DNA of 64,000 nucleotides from contig CAUJLY010000002.1 of the NCBI GenBank assembly GCA_963281155.1, positions 930,001-994,000 of the forward strand, written 5' to 3'. Made by a program: the position numbers and the translations under genes. The notes below the pieces were generated by a model that saw only the letters and a program-made list of their open reading frames with translations, did not search any database and was not told the DNA's origin. This DNA comes from Rhabditophanes sp. KR3021. Taxonomy: Eukaryota > Nematoda > Chromadorea > Rhabditida > Alloionematidae. Within the stretch, counting starts at the first letter, position 1. Each line of letters begins with the position of its first letter. Below are positions 46,178 through 57,478 of this stretch, piece by piece.

Positions 46178-48319
46178 ATGACGGATTCGAAATATTTTAC
46201 TACCACCAAAAAGGGTGAGATGTTTGAGTTGAAAACGGAACTTAACTCAGACAAAAAGGAAAAGAAACGTGAAGCCGTTAAGAAAGTAATTGCTTCGATG
46301 ACTGTTGGCAAAGATGTCAGGTAAGCAAAGTTAATATTTGGGATTAATAATAGTTTTAGTTCTTTATTCCCAGATGTAGTTAACTGTATGCAAACAGACA
46401 ACGTGGAACTCAAGAAATTAGTTTACCTTTACTTGATGAATTATGCCAAAAGTCAGCCTGACCTAGCCATTATGGCCGTAAACACATTTGTCAAGGATTG
46501 CGATGACCCTAATCCATTGATCCGCGCTTTGGCCGTTAGGACTATGGGGTGCATTCGTGTAGACAAGATAACTGAATATTTGTGTGAACCATTGAGAAAA
46601 TGCATGAAAGACACTGATCCTTACGTTCGTAAGACAGCTGCCGTTTGTGTTGCCAAGTTGCACGACATTAATCCAGCCATGGTTGAGGATCAAGGCTTTG
46701 TTGAGTTGTTGGCTGAGTTACTTTCTGATTCAAATCCGATGGTTGTCGCTAATGCCGTTGCTGCTATCACGGAAATCAACGAAACCAGGCCACTCTTTGA
46801 AATCAACAATCAATTGATCAGCAAACTTCTTACTGCTCTTAATGAATGCACGGAATGGGGACAAGTCTTCATCCTCGATGCCCTCAGCAACTACTCTCCC
46901 AAAGACGAAAGAGAAGCTCAAAACATTTGCGACCGTGTCTCACCAAGATTAGCTCATGCAAATGCTGCTGTCGTCTTGTCCACTGTCAAAGTCTTGATGA
47001 AGCTCATCAATCATTTGTCCGAAAACTCTGAAGCCATTCCTCAGTTAATTAAGAAATTGGCACCTCCAATGGTTACCTTGCTTTCAGCTGAACCTGAAAT
47101 TCAGTATGTTGCTTTGAGGAACATTAATTTGATTGTACAAAAAAGACCTGACATCCTCAAGAATGAGATGAAGGTTTTCTTTGTTAAGTACAATGATCCG
47201 ATTTATGTCAAGATGGAAAAGCTGGATATTATGATTAGATTGGCTCAATCCAACAACATCACCCAAGTCCTCGGAGAACTAAAAGAATACGCAAATGAAG
47301 TTGACGTAGACTTTGTCAGGAAAGCTGTCAGAGCTATCGGAAGATGTGCCATCAAGGTCGAATCCTCAGCCGAGAAGTGTGTGGCCACCTTACTTGAGCT
47401 GATCCAAACCAAAGTAAACTATGTTGTCCAAGAAGCAGTCGTAGTTATCAAAGATATCTTTAGAAAGTATCCAAACAGATACGAATACATCATCGCGACA
47501 TTGTGCGAGAATTTAGACACTTTGGATGAACCTGAGGCTCGTGCTAGTATGATCTGGATTATTGGAGAGTACGCTGAGAGAATTGAAAATGCCGATGAGT
47601 TGTTGGAGTCTTTCGTTGAAAACTTCCATGATGAAAACACACAAGTTCAGTTGCAATTGCTAACAGCTGTTGTTAAGCTGTTTTTGAAGAGAGCTCCGAT
47701 TGGACAACTTTTGGTCCAGAAGGTCCTCGCTTTGGCTACTCAGGACTCAGACAATTCTGACCTTAGAGATCGTGGTTATATTTACTGGAGACTTTTGTCT
47801 GCCGACCCAGCCACTGCTAAAGAAGTTGTTTTGGCGGAGAAACCTCTGATATCAGAAGAAACTGACCTTCTCGAGCCATCTCTCCTCGAACAACTTGTCT
47901 GCCATATTGGGTCCCTAGCTTCAGTCTACCACAAACCACCATCCTCCTTCATCGACACAACAAGACAACCAATCAAAAAGTATCCAGGCATCCCAGCTTC
48001 TGATTCAAGTGAAAATACTTCAGCCAATACTAGTGCCCTCAATACATCTTCAGCACCAGTCCTTCCATCTCAAGACAACATAATCGTAGATTTATTGTCC
48101 TTGGATTTAACTTCTACTCCGGCTACAACTAGCGCCTCCACCAATATTAATTCCTCAGTCAACTTGAACGACTTACTAGGCTTTAACACAGGTTCTGCAA
48201 ATGCAAGCCATGACTTCTTAGGTGGAATGATGGCTCCTCCACAACAACCCGTCATTCAAGCTGACACGTCATCTAATAATATTTTGGGATTGGAAGATAT
48301 TTTCGGACCATCACGTTAA
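46178..48319 (+). CDS. apb-1: AP-1/AP-2 beta adaptin lacking the ear domain
   Basis: Large subunit of clathrin adaptor complexes at trans-Golgi, endosome or plasma membrane. Exons 46178-46320 and 46360-48319 give 700 residues. The trunk starts [19 protein letters not shown] and contains the HEAT-like solenoid ([73 protein letters not shown]). The hinge has a clathrin box, LLSLD, and ends [13 protein letters not shown]. Beta adaptins normally carry about 230 more residues forming the appendage; only 107 bp separate the stop from the next gene, so there is no room for it. ATTTTTTAG ends 11 nt before the ATG, a likely trans-splice acceptor. Confidence 0.93.
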
Positions 48320-48396
48320 CTTTGCAGAGGTAAAGAAGGAACAAATAATTCACTTTTTCTGCTATATAAAAAACCAGCTTAATCTATTATATTAAA

Positions 48397-48411
48397 AATA
48401 AAATTTTTATT
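48397..48411. terminator. Overlapping bidirectional poly(A) signals
   Basis: AATAAA on the plus strand (48397-48402) and AATAAA on the minus strand (TTTATT, 48406-48411) sit almost back to back in the 107-bp gap between the convergent beta-adaptin and G-alpha genes. Both are well placed to serve their gene. Confidence 0.6.
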
Positions 48412-48426
48412 AATTACAACACATTT

Positions 48427-49750
48427 TTAAGGAAATAAATCATCTTTACTCTGCCTTTCCCTCATAATTTCATAATAAACAGTTCCAAAAATGGACTCCA
48501 TCATTATTTTATCAATAGCACAGGTGAAACGAACATACGTGTCTCTTTCTCTTTTTATCTTGTTGGAATTAATTATTTCAGCGAATTTAGAGGCTATAGC
48601 TCGATGCATATCTTCTTCTTTGAAACTTCCATCTGCTTTGTATTCTTTGATTATTTTTTTGTCCAGGTAAGCCTTGAGGTAATGGATGTCCTGGCGACAA
48701 TCTTCGTCTTTTAATTTTTGAAGGAATCTATCTTTCTTGTTGAAGAAGATTAAGAGACCACATTTTGAGGCAAATGGATTTTCCAGCAAATTTTTCATGT
48801 ATTCCAAACATTCATCAAGCAAAGTCCCCTCGAATTCAGTTAGAGGTTCATTATAGTCGGACATTGCAACCACCAATAAGATAAAATTCTTTGCATTTGG
48901 GGATCCTAAGTTGGCCCAATACTTTAAATATTCACCTACCTTTGCACGTTCACTCTTTTGTCCACCTACGTCGTAAATCTCAATGTTTGTGTCGTAAATC
49001 TTAAATCTATAAGTATGCATGTCTTGGGTAGGGTTTCTACATCTAACCTTATCTTCTTCGTCAGGCACAAATTGATCTCCGAAAACTTGATTTATTTTAT
49101 CTGTTTTCAGGAAATGATCGCACCCATCAAACAATCTTTTTCCTTCCACTTTTATTTTATTTTTGTGAGTCATCACTTGGAGAAACGTCGAGTCTTCGAA
49201 TAAGTTAATTATGTCTTGAAGAGGATCTTTCCGATTTTCTTTGAAATATTCCCATGACTCATCCTCATCCATAGCGTCACTCAAGAAAATGGAGAAGTTT
49301 AGGTTGTCTTCTGTATCATACACCAATTCTTCTTCTTCAACTTGTTTCACAAATAAATTTAGACTGTCAAGAATATTTTTGCGGACTATTTGAATCCAGA
49401 CGGCATTATTTTCGTAGTCCGTTTTGAGAGCTTCGTGATTTCCTTCCTTCCAATCTTCATCGCACATCTTGTACCTTTTATTATCGGATAAAGAAAGCAA
49501 CTGGAGCTGCCTAATTACGGTCGTCTTCCCAGCTGATCCCAACCCAGCCATAAAAAACCTTATAATATCTGGTTTCGCAATCGGCTCATCAATGCATGAG
49601 TCATCACTTCTTTTGTCCTAAATCAAAATACGATGAGGTGGCATGGACACAACTTACCACAACATTTGCCGAAACCAACTCAATGTCCATCCCTCCTCCA
49701 TCTTCGTCTTTTCTCACACCAGAACCACACAAAGACAACAAACCTCCCAT
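48427..49750 (-). CDS. Divergent heterotrimeric G-protein alpha subunit
   Basis: GTP-binding signal transducer at the plasma membrane. Exons 49750-49658 and 49617-48427 give 427 residues, longer than the usual 355. I start at MGGLLSLCGSG because Gly2 and Cys8 fit myristoylation and palmitoylation; a longer frame begins at 49795. P-loop GLGSAGKT (residues 56-63) replaces GAGESGKS/T. The Switch I arginine is near residue 223 (VRCRNPTQ). DVGGQ is at 247-251, NKKD at 324-327 and TCA at 396-398. Extra acidic sequence (VEEEELVYDTEDN, DAMDEDESWEYF) swells the helical domain. It fits a nematode-specific GPA-type chemosensory subunit, though that is inference. Confidence 0.9.
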
Positions 49751-50170
49751 TGAAGAAAAATTAAAAATACAATTTAATCGACGCGCTTCAAACAAATAAC
49801 CATCAATTCCAATACCACTTTCCCATCACTCTCCGTACCTTATCAAACATAATTAACAACCTTATCAATCATTAAAAGATAAAATTCAAATCAATTTATC
49901 CGTAATATTTTTGTATCAACATTGATCTAATGTCCTTTCCTCATCATGTAATACAATTTTCCAGTGTTAATGCTAATAAATAATTCAGATGGATTGTATT
50001 TAATATATTGTAATGATCTTTAAAAGCCTTCTCATGCATTTTTATAAATAAACAACAATATTGAAGATAATAATAATACATAATATATACATTTATTTAT
50101 ATTCGGTCATACCATTGCAGAGACATTTGGAACTAATACTTTTTAGTTTTATCAGTTGCTATTTCAAATT
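49751..50170. other. Divergent spacer
   Basis: Between the G-alpha and small membrane protein starts. AT-rich; TTTTTAG near 50149 may be a trans-splice acceptor for the plus-strand gene. Confidence 0.5.
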
Positions 50171-50527
50171 ATGGTTGAATCAACTAATGCTCCCGCTATT
50201 ACTGACATTACAAATTCCTATACTCATATTGTACAGCCATCTCTTACTACTTTATTGCCACCAACTACAACACCCCCGCTTTCCACAACATCATTGTCAT
50301 ATTTTTTCGATGGCCAATACCAATCGTACCTGCCAGTCTTTCTTCTCCTTATCATAATGGGTATGTTGATGTGTGCATGTTGCTTGGGAGACCGTGGCAA
50401 CCGAAGTGACTTCGATACATTTGGCAACTTCCACAAACAAAATGATCCTCAAATTGAAATTGACGAAGATGATATACCGGTCATTGTTTATGATGGCAAT
50501 ACAGGATCCTCGAGAATGCTTGCTTAA
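50171..50527 (+). CDS. Small single-pass membrane protein with Thr/Pro-rich ectodomain
   Basis: Not recognised. Intronless, 118 residues from the first ATG (MVESTNAPAITD). The extracellular-looking part is Thr/Ser/Pro-rich (TTLLPPTTTPPLSTTS), which suggests O-glycosylation. One span follows (LPVFLLLIIMGMLMCACCLG) with juxtamembrane cysteines that could be palmitoylated. The cytosolic tail is acidic (PQIEIDEDDIPVIVYDG). Confidence 0.6.
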   Translation: MVESTNAPAITDITNSYTHIVQPSLTTLLPPTTTPPLSTTSLSYFFDGQYQSYLPVFLLLIIMGMLMCACCLGDRGNRSDFDTFGNFHKQNDPQIEIDEDDIPVIVYDGNTGSSRMLA

Positions 50528-52203
50528 TGTCTTAATTTATTTTATTGGGTTTCATTTCATAAATCATTTGAACAAATATATTCTATTCACTTTATTAGGA
50601 TCTTTTTGTAATGGAATGTAAAATTAAATCTAAATACCTTCAACACCTTCCTCGCTAAAAGTAGTGTTGTTAAATGACTAAATATAATTGTTCCACATAC
50701 ATCAATGCAATCAAATGTTGTTCAATAGGTATCAATTCAACCAAATGTTGGTTCAATATGTATCAATTCAATCAAATGTTAGTTCAATAGGTATCAATAC
50801 AATCAAATGTTGATTAAATAGGATAAATACACGTAGAAGGATGTTTTGTGTAAATAGCTCAAATATTGACTGCATTTTTGTTGGTCAAGATACATATTAA
50901 ACGGTTATATATTAGCATGAACTTGAACAGAATCAAACACAATTTCGGTACATTTTTCATTGATAATAATGAATAGAAATTAAGCAGCTTTAACTCTGAC
51001 TATTATTCAACTTTCTAGTCAAGCATTCATTAAAACTCACATCAAAAACATCACTAAACTCCATAAACATCACCTACTTGACTTGTTTGTGCTTAAAAAT
51101 GTACCGTAATAACTGGAACTTTTGCATAGATGATCAGCAACAGTCGTTCCAATGTGATTCCATATAAGTGGTTGCGATAACTGATGTCAGGCGTTTAATG
51201 CGGATTTTTGTTTGTTTTAATTGGTATAAGCTTTCATTTTGTTTTAAACCTCGTAGTTTCCTGATTTTAGGTATATTTGATGGAAAGATGTTAATTTGGT
51301 TTCGAGGATAGAGCTTAATTTGAGCCATCCAGGCAATTTAAACAGGAGATTATTACATAGGACGTGATTATTATTCGAATTATAATGTGTCTTGAGAGAA
51401 CGGCGTTGTTTGTATTGATAGCCTTGGTGAGGTAAATTACGTTTGCATTATAGTCAAATCTTGTGTAATGGCAATGTTTATCTAGGTAAAAGTCTTTGAT
51501 TATTGGTAGAGATGATGTCATCTCGAGGGAATAGTTGGCGGATTTGATGTGAAAGTTGAGTGAGGAAAAGTGCTTAGGATTATTGTTGATGGTGAAAGAA
51601 GGATTTTAATTTGTTTAAAAAAGAGAGTATTATAATTGGCAAAACAAAAAAATATATTTCTTGCTCTTTATTTTAGAGTCAAATAATAAGTTGTGTAATT
51701 CTTGAGTAAGAGTCGCCACAAAATATGACAAAGTATAATACAAAACACAATAGAGTTGCTTTGATTCAAACAGAACAATCATCATGTAAACTAAACTCAT
51801 AATATTGTGAATGAAGTCAAAAATTAAACTGATTACAACCATACTTAATCTAGGCTTATTATTCATGGTAAGTAAATTTTGAATTAATTAAAATGAAACT
51901 ATTTTGTAGTTATGCACAATAATTAAATGATGTCTTGACCTCATAAAAATCAAATTAGTATGAATCAAATCTGTATTATTCTCTTGAATCGCACTTACAT
52001 TTTCATTAATTATATTTATTTGTTGGTGAATCAAACATATTAATTTATATATTAACCAATTACTGATATATTTTTATTTGAAGCCTACTGTTATGTACAA
52101 TAAATAAGAACCAATGGAAAGACGTTTAATGAAAATAAATTATTAAATAAAATCTAATTGGAAACGTTCATAAAGCTAAATAAAAAGAGATAAGTACTTT
52201 AGT
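50528..52203. other. Intergenic spacer
   Basis: No exon supported. Holds a 31-bp tandem repeat at 50701-50820 and several short minus-strand frames without family resemblance. Confidence 0.5.
50701..50820. repeat. Tandem repeat, 30-31 bp x 4
   Basis: Four consecutive units begin ATCAATGCAATCAAATGTTG, ATCAATTCAACCAAATGTTG, ATCAATTCAATCAAATGTTA and ATCAATACAATCAAATGTTG at 50701, 50731, 50762 and 50793. Confidence 0.85.
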
Positions 52204-52860
52204 TTACATGATCGTCCTTTTAACTTCACTTGACGAGATGAAACTTGAATTTGAACAGTCAACAGGAATAGTCAAAACTTGAGGCTCATATCCTTGATTT
52301 TTGAGTTCATTTTTGACAGGATTTTGGGAGAGACGAAGGCTTTCGTTGATAAAATGAAGATGTTTTATATATTTGAAAGTTACTTGGAGTTGGTAGATGG
52401 AGAGACCAATTATAAGAACAAGGATTGTGATTAGAGCAGCTGAGCATAAATAGATGATTGGAACCATTTGGGAGTGCATTGTTTTCCGAGCCCAATTATA
52501 GATCATTACTATGTAAAGAGGTTTGAATATAAGATAAAATGAAAATATCAATAAACCATAGATACAGGAAAAGATATGGAAAAATGAAATTCCTACAAAT
52601 GGCCATAAATATGTTGGATTGTTTTTGATGGTAGCTACAAAAGTTGAAATTATAACTAGAGTAGGAATGGCAAGGACGAAAATTGCTTTTCGAAAGTAGA
52701 GAATTTCACAGAAAAGAATTGATGCTATTAGAGCTGCTCCCAGGGCAATAAAGACGTGAATGGCAGTCTGAAAATTGAAGAATTGGCGTTGTAAACTTTA
52801 ACTTACTGTTATATGAAGCTTGTCAAAGAAGCACCTATCGTTGAGTCCATGTTTTTTCAT
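52204..52860 (-). CDS. Four-transmembrane protein, unknown
   Basis: Not assigned to a family. Exons 52860-52807 and 52767-52204 give 205 residues. Four hydrophobic stretches follow a short N-terminus (MKKHGLNDRCFFDKLHIT): AIHVFIALGAALIASILF, AIFVLAIPTLVIISTFVA, FFHIFSCIYGLLIFSFYLIF and IIYLCSAALITILVLIIGLS. The tail is cytosolic-looking (SQNPVKNELKNQGYEP). This layout resembles LAPTM/MARVEL-like nematode proteins, but the sequence gives no signature. TTTTTGTTTTTAAG ends 13 nt upstream of the ATG, a likely trans-splice acceptor. Confidence 0.7.
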
Positions 52861-54137
52861 CCTTTAATAAATCCTTAAAAACAAAAAGAATAAGAATAAT
52901 ACGTTAAAATAAAAGTGTAAATCAGAGAATACATCCAAATTAAAAAGGTACTATGGAAGGTATCCAGTTCAAAGTCGATAAAATTAATTTAACAAAATTG
53001 CAAACAATTCGGAAGAACAAATTGTTGGTGCGATCATTAATTCCAATATACATAAACGTTAAACAGTTTCCCTAAGGGTGTTTAGATATAATAAATTGGA
53101 ATACTTATACATTTATTTTGGTATGCGAAGAAAAGTCATCTACACAGATTGCCCATTTTGATTAAGAGATACAAATATTTTTTTGTGTCGTCAAGTTTAA
53201 TGTTATTGCAAATTAATATGTACACATATTCAAATACATATGTATATAGTTTTGGAATTATAAAAGATATCCACCACTAGAAGATGGATAATTGGGCAGA
53301 GGAGTGAGCAATTGTAGTGAGACTCATCTATCATAATATCACTTTAATGGGTTCCTCTTTTTTGGAAGCTTTTGTTGGAATACTGAAAAGGATATGTAAA
53401 ATGAATGTAAAATGAATAAATTATACATTAAGGAAAAACGTTATGATCCCCTTATATAAGATCAAAAGCAAGGCGTTATCCTCCTCATTTAGTCGTAAAG
53501 AAAAGATTGGAATCACCAAATAACCGGCAATACTGAAAACATGTTTATTTTTAAGGATTAAATTCAATTCATTAGATACACTAAGTTTGATATGAATTTT
53601 GTCGCCAATTAAAAAGTCACAAAGAGCATGACTAACATTTATTTTTGGTAATGGTGCAGAATTCGGTTAAGAGGTCCACTGATCATATCAATACATTTGG
53701 GAATTAAGGCAATCTCATTAATTCTATACGACAATTGATGTTGACAGAATTGCAACAATGCCGATTTTAACTATTTGAGCTAATTATTGTTAGATAGATC
53801 AATTTTTGTGGATATAAAGATGTATAATCGTGAACAAAAATGTTTTATTTGTTTGGATGACTGTTGGTGTAATTAATTATGATCTAGTTAAACAATGTAC
53901 ACCATTTTTGATGTGAAATGTTGCACTTTATGATTAATTATTAAAAGTTGTATTCCATGATTAATTATTAAAAGTTGTACCCATGATTAATTAATAAAAG
54001 TTGCATTATACAATTAATCATTGAAAATTACATTACACATGTAATAACTAAAAGATGTACTTTACAATCAAAATTCACGCTTCCTAATTGATTAAAATTT
54101 ATTTATATAATACAAACAAATACTCGTCTTTGCGTTA
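52861..54137. other. Intergenic spacer with minisatellite
   Basis: No exon supported between the four-TM gene and TMEM170. The 27-bp tandem repeat lies at 53921-54069. Confidence 0.5.
53921..54069. repeat. Tandem repeat, 26-27 bp x 5.5
   Basis: Units start at 53921, 53948, 53975, 54001, 54028 and 54055, each like TTGTATTCCATGATTAATTA followed by TTAAAAG; the last copies are more diverged. It lies just downstream of TMEM170. Confidence 0.85.
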
Positions 54138-54595
54138 TTACAATGTAGCAAGTAACCTTGTATAGGAAAAGACAATAGAAAATATACTTTGCACACATCC
54201 GATTCCAAGACAATGCCACGCAGTTATTGCCTTTCCTCCGGCGGAAAAGGAAAAAGCTATGACAGCACAAGTGAACATACTGATGATAAAAGGCGGTACG
54301 ACCATGATTAAGCACACAGGTAAAATAGTAAATACCAGCCATTTGTGAGTTCGTAATTGGATGAAGGAAAGGGCAAAGAAGGTGATGTAGACGATGGTGT
54401 AAATGATAGCTGTCCAGATGAAGATGCTTATCCACATGTGGTAAAATTCTGTTACGTCTGTTTGGTCCAGTGTTAGTACATCCCACATTGAGAAGTTCCT
54501 TAATATGGTTTATTATAAAGAGTTTAAAGACAATTGACTTACGTTATTGATCCATTTGATCCTTCTGGGAAAAAAGAAACCCAAGTTCCGTTCAT
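54138..54595 (-). CDS. tmem170: TMEM170 family membrane protein
   Basis: Four-TM protein; TMEM170A shapes ER and nuclear envelope in vertebrates. Exons 54595-54543 and 54498-54138 give 137 residues; the acceptor TATTAAG is unusual but keeps the frame. Start MNGTWVSFFPEGSNGSI. The blocks FYHMWISIFIWT, ALSFIQLRTHKW and the terminal FSYTRLLATL match TMEM170 (W..FLW, LFTLRHHK, LRILATL). TTTCTATTTAG ends 7 nt before the ATG, as expected for trans-splicing, and the start is 172 bp from the EDC3 stop on the same strand. Confidence 0.88.
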
Positions 54596-54767
54596 TATTA
54601 GTCTAAATAGAAAGTTGAAAATAATTTATTAAATTTGAAACATATTTAATGGATATTCCATTTCAACAAACACATCAAAATATATTCGAAGTTGAGATTT
54701 TATTGCAACATATTTCTAAATAATTAAAAATACATAAAAATAAATCTGTTGATAGATTGAACAAGGA

Positions 54768-57296
54768 TCAAAAACGAGTAACAGAGCTGGATGAAAATAA
54801 TTGTGCCAATACTTGTTTTGATTCAGAATCAAGGAATTTGTATGGAATGCCAAGATCAGCAACTGCTCCGTCTTTGAAAAGGTCGGGGGAGGAGGTGCAT
54901 GGATTATTGTTGGATCTTGTAGATTGTGAATTGCATTGTGAAATATTTGAGGAGGATAGAGGGCCAAAAGAAGTGTTGTTGTCTTCTCTTGGGAGTGAGA
55001 AGGCTCCGTTTGAGAGGAAGGATTGAAGGTGGCTGGTTTTAGTTCCGAAACATTTGAATAAAGTATGTGGATAGGTGATATCTTTGATGAGATAATCAAT
55101 TGAAAAGGCATGGACTGCCCTGGGCCCATTTCCTACTCTGATTAGCCACATCTGTGTTTCACGTGGCAATTCCTCGAAGGTTTCTGTCAAAATAATTACA
55201 CAACTTGGTTGAAGTGTCAATTGACGGGAGGAAGTAACGTATTTGATTCCATTACTGAATTCTTGACTTTCTTCAATATTATAAAAAGTGACACTAGACT
55301 CCTTCTCATCAAATTCACAATTTCTGTTTTGAATGCTGATACCGATCTTCTTAATCAAAGTCTTGTCCACTTTTTTATTTCCAATGACAACTGTGTTTTG
55401 CAAATTAAAGTCACATCTAAGGGTAGAGTCGATGATAAATGAAAAAAGACGGTCACCAACAGTTGAATAGATCATATCTTTACCCATTATCTTGATGCCT
55501 TCGTCGAAGAATTTCTGTTGATCCTCAACCGAAAAGACAGGAATCGTCATATCAGCTCCAACCAATTCATGGGACAACGCAGTCAATGCAAGTTGCGAAA
55601 CTCTGTTCTTATTTGTCCATGAAGTCAATCTCGTCGGATCATCAAGTATATTTTCGTCATGAGCAAAGTTTTTGCTATTTTTAAAAGAAACATCATTACT
55701 AACATCCACACTAGCCATATCCTTCTCAAACAAAGAGTGATTGGCTTCGAAGTCGAAATCTAACTCGACTTCGTCATAATTGATAGGTTGATCCAAGTCC
55801 TTTACATTCTTCTTCAGTTTTCTAGTCTTGGCATTGTTTTTAGTGATTGGACAAACAATACCCTCATCCTGCCCATTCTGTTTTTCTTTCAACAAAGCAA
55901 TGGCTTCCGGGTCTGGGATTTGTGGATTTTCAAAATATTTAAATTGGCCATAGTCAGTGTGTTTGTTTAATTCACCGGTAAATGGTTTTTCAAGGGAAGA
56001 GGACGCGGAATCAGTAGTGCTTTTCTCGCTCTTTTTGGTTACGATGTCTTTGATGATGGAAGGCGTCACTGTTAGCGTTCCTTTCCGGTTCATTGACTTG
56101 ATGCAGGAGGTTGGGATCATGTTTAGGTTTCTATAGGCATTACTAGCGATAACAGATGAGGGCGTCTGGATGGGAGTAGTTTGAACACTCGTGATTGGAG
56201 TGCTATTTTGGACACTTTTGGTGGGACTGCCGTTTGGACCGATTTTAATTGGCGTACTTTTGAGGGAAGGTTTGTCAGTTTGATTTTTTATTAGGTCACT
56301 CTGGAAACTAGATGATCCTTGAGGTGAAAATTCAGCAACTTTGGAAGGGGATTTAGATTCTTTGGCTGGATTCTTCAAAATTTTGATAACATCAGGTGTC
56401 TGAACTTTAATTGCTGATTCGAGCTTGGCTGAATTCTTCAAAATCTTGATGATATCAGGTGTCTGAACTTTAACTGTTGATTCGACCTTGGCTGGATTCT
56501 TCATAATTCTGTAGTCGAAGGGAGCAGAAGAAGTATCTTCATACACGCACATCGTCATAGGCTTTCCCTCCCCCTTCTTTTTGGAAGCCTCAATTTGAGG
56601 TGGTTGAGGTTGAAGTTTGGAGGCATTTTTCTTCTCTTTTTTATACATCTTTAAAATATCTTGTTCGGTAAGGCATTTGGTTGGCATTGCCACCTTATTA
56701 TTTTCCTTCGAATCTTTGACCACGCTCACATTTTTTGGGTTAGTTGAGACATTTTCACTCTTACCCTCCACATTCTCCCCTTTCTTCCAAACTTCAGCCT
56801 TATTTACCTCTGTACTGGATGTAACAGCCTCATCTACTCTTATATTGGCATTAATCATATTCTTCACAAAATCAGTAATGACGGTGTCACTGGCCTTCTT
56901 GTCATTGGCAATGCCTTTGCTCGGAGTGGTAGGTTTAGTAGTTTCCTTGTTGACGGGTTTCTTTTTAGTGATCTTGGTAACATCAATCACAGGCTCATCC
57001 TCGACAGTGGCAGGATCTACATTCAGTATAGTGACGACGTCATCAATGGTCGGCTTATTAAGTACTTGTAAATTCATGATTTCATCATTTCTTATCGTTA
57101 TACTGTCTTCACCCATCGTGACATTGTTCCTAACACAAATAATATTTAATAATAGAAAAGCAAAACCTTACATTGTTGGATTGAGAAGTGATATAATTTG
57201 ATTGCCAGGATCGACTGAACTGATTCTACCTACTAATCTTCTGTTGTTGCCGATGTCAATAGAGACAAGATAACCAACAAAGTCAAGACTACTCAT
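54768..57296 (-). CDS. edc-3: Enhancer of mRNA-decapping protein 3 (EDC3)
   Basis: P-body scaffold that stimulates Dcp2 decapping. Exons 57296-57172 and 57129-54768 give 828 residues. The N-terminal LSm domain starts MSSLDFVGYLVSIDIGNNRR and continues LVGRISSVDPGNQIISLLNP. A long Lys/Ser/Thr-rich linker follows, then the FDF motif region INYDEVELDFDFEANHSLF, and a C-terminal YjeF_N-type domain (IPVFSVEDQQKFFDEGIKIM, RETQMWLIRVGNGPRAVHAF, VADLGIPYKFL). The linker contains a 63-bp (21-residue) tandem duplication at 56362-56513. At 828 residues it is clearly longer than human EDC3 (508). It lies 183 bp downstream of SNRNP27. Confidence 0.93.
56362..56513 (-). repeat. 63-bp tandem duplication inside EDC3
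   Basis: Units start at 56362, 56425 and (partial) 56488. In protein they read AK-V/L-ES-T/A-V/I-KVQTPD-I/V-IKILKN, two and a half copies. Variation between copies is mostly conservative or silent, so the repeat is not an assembly duplicate. Confidence 0.85.
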
Positions 57297-57478
57297 AATA
57301 TTACTTAGGTAATTTGTGTGTTGTGTATGTGTAAATTTATATTAACAAAAACTGAAAGCAAAAATGTATTAAAATCAAAGTTTGGAAAAATAATTTAAAA
57401 TATCAAACGGTATGCAAGACTCGAATGTAATAGAAACAAATATATTGGAATAGGGCTAAAAAATAAGTTTATACGACT

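Noticed and set aside
56617..57201. 194-residue hydrophobic plus-strand frame over EDC3
   Set aside because: Antisense shadow of the Lys/Ser/Thr-rich EDC3 linker, giving artificial Phe/Leu/Val-rich sequence.
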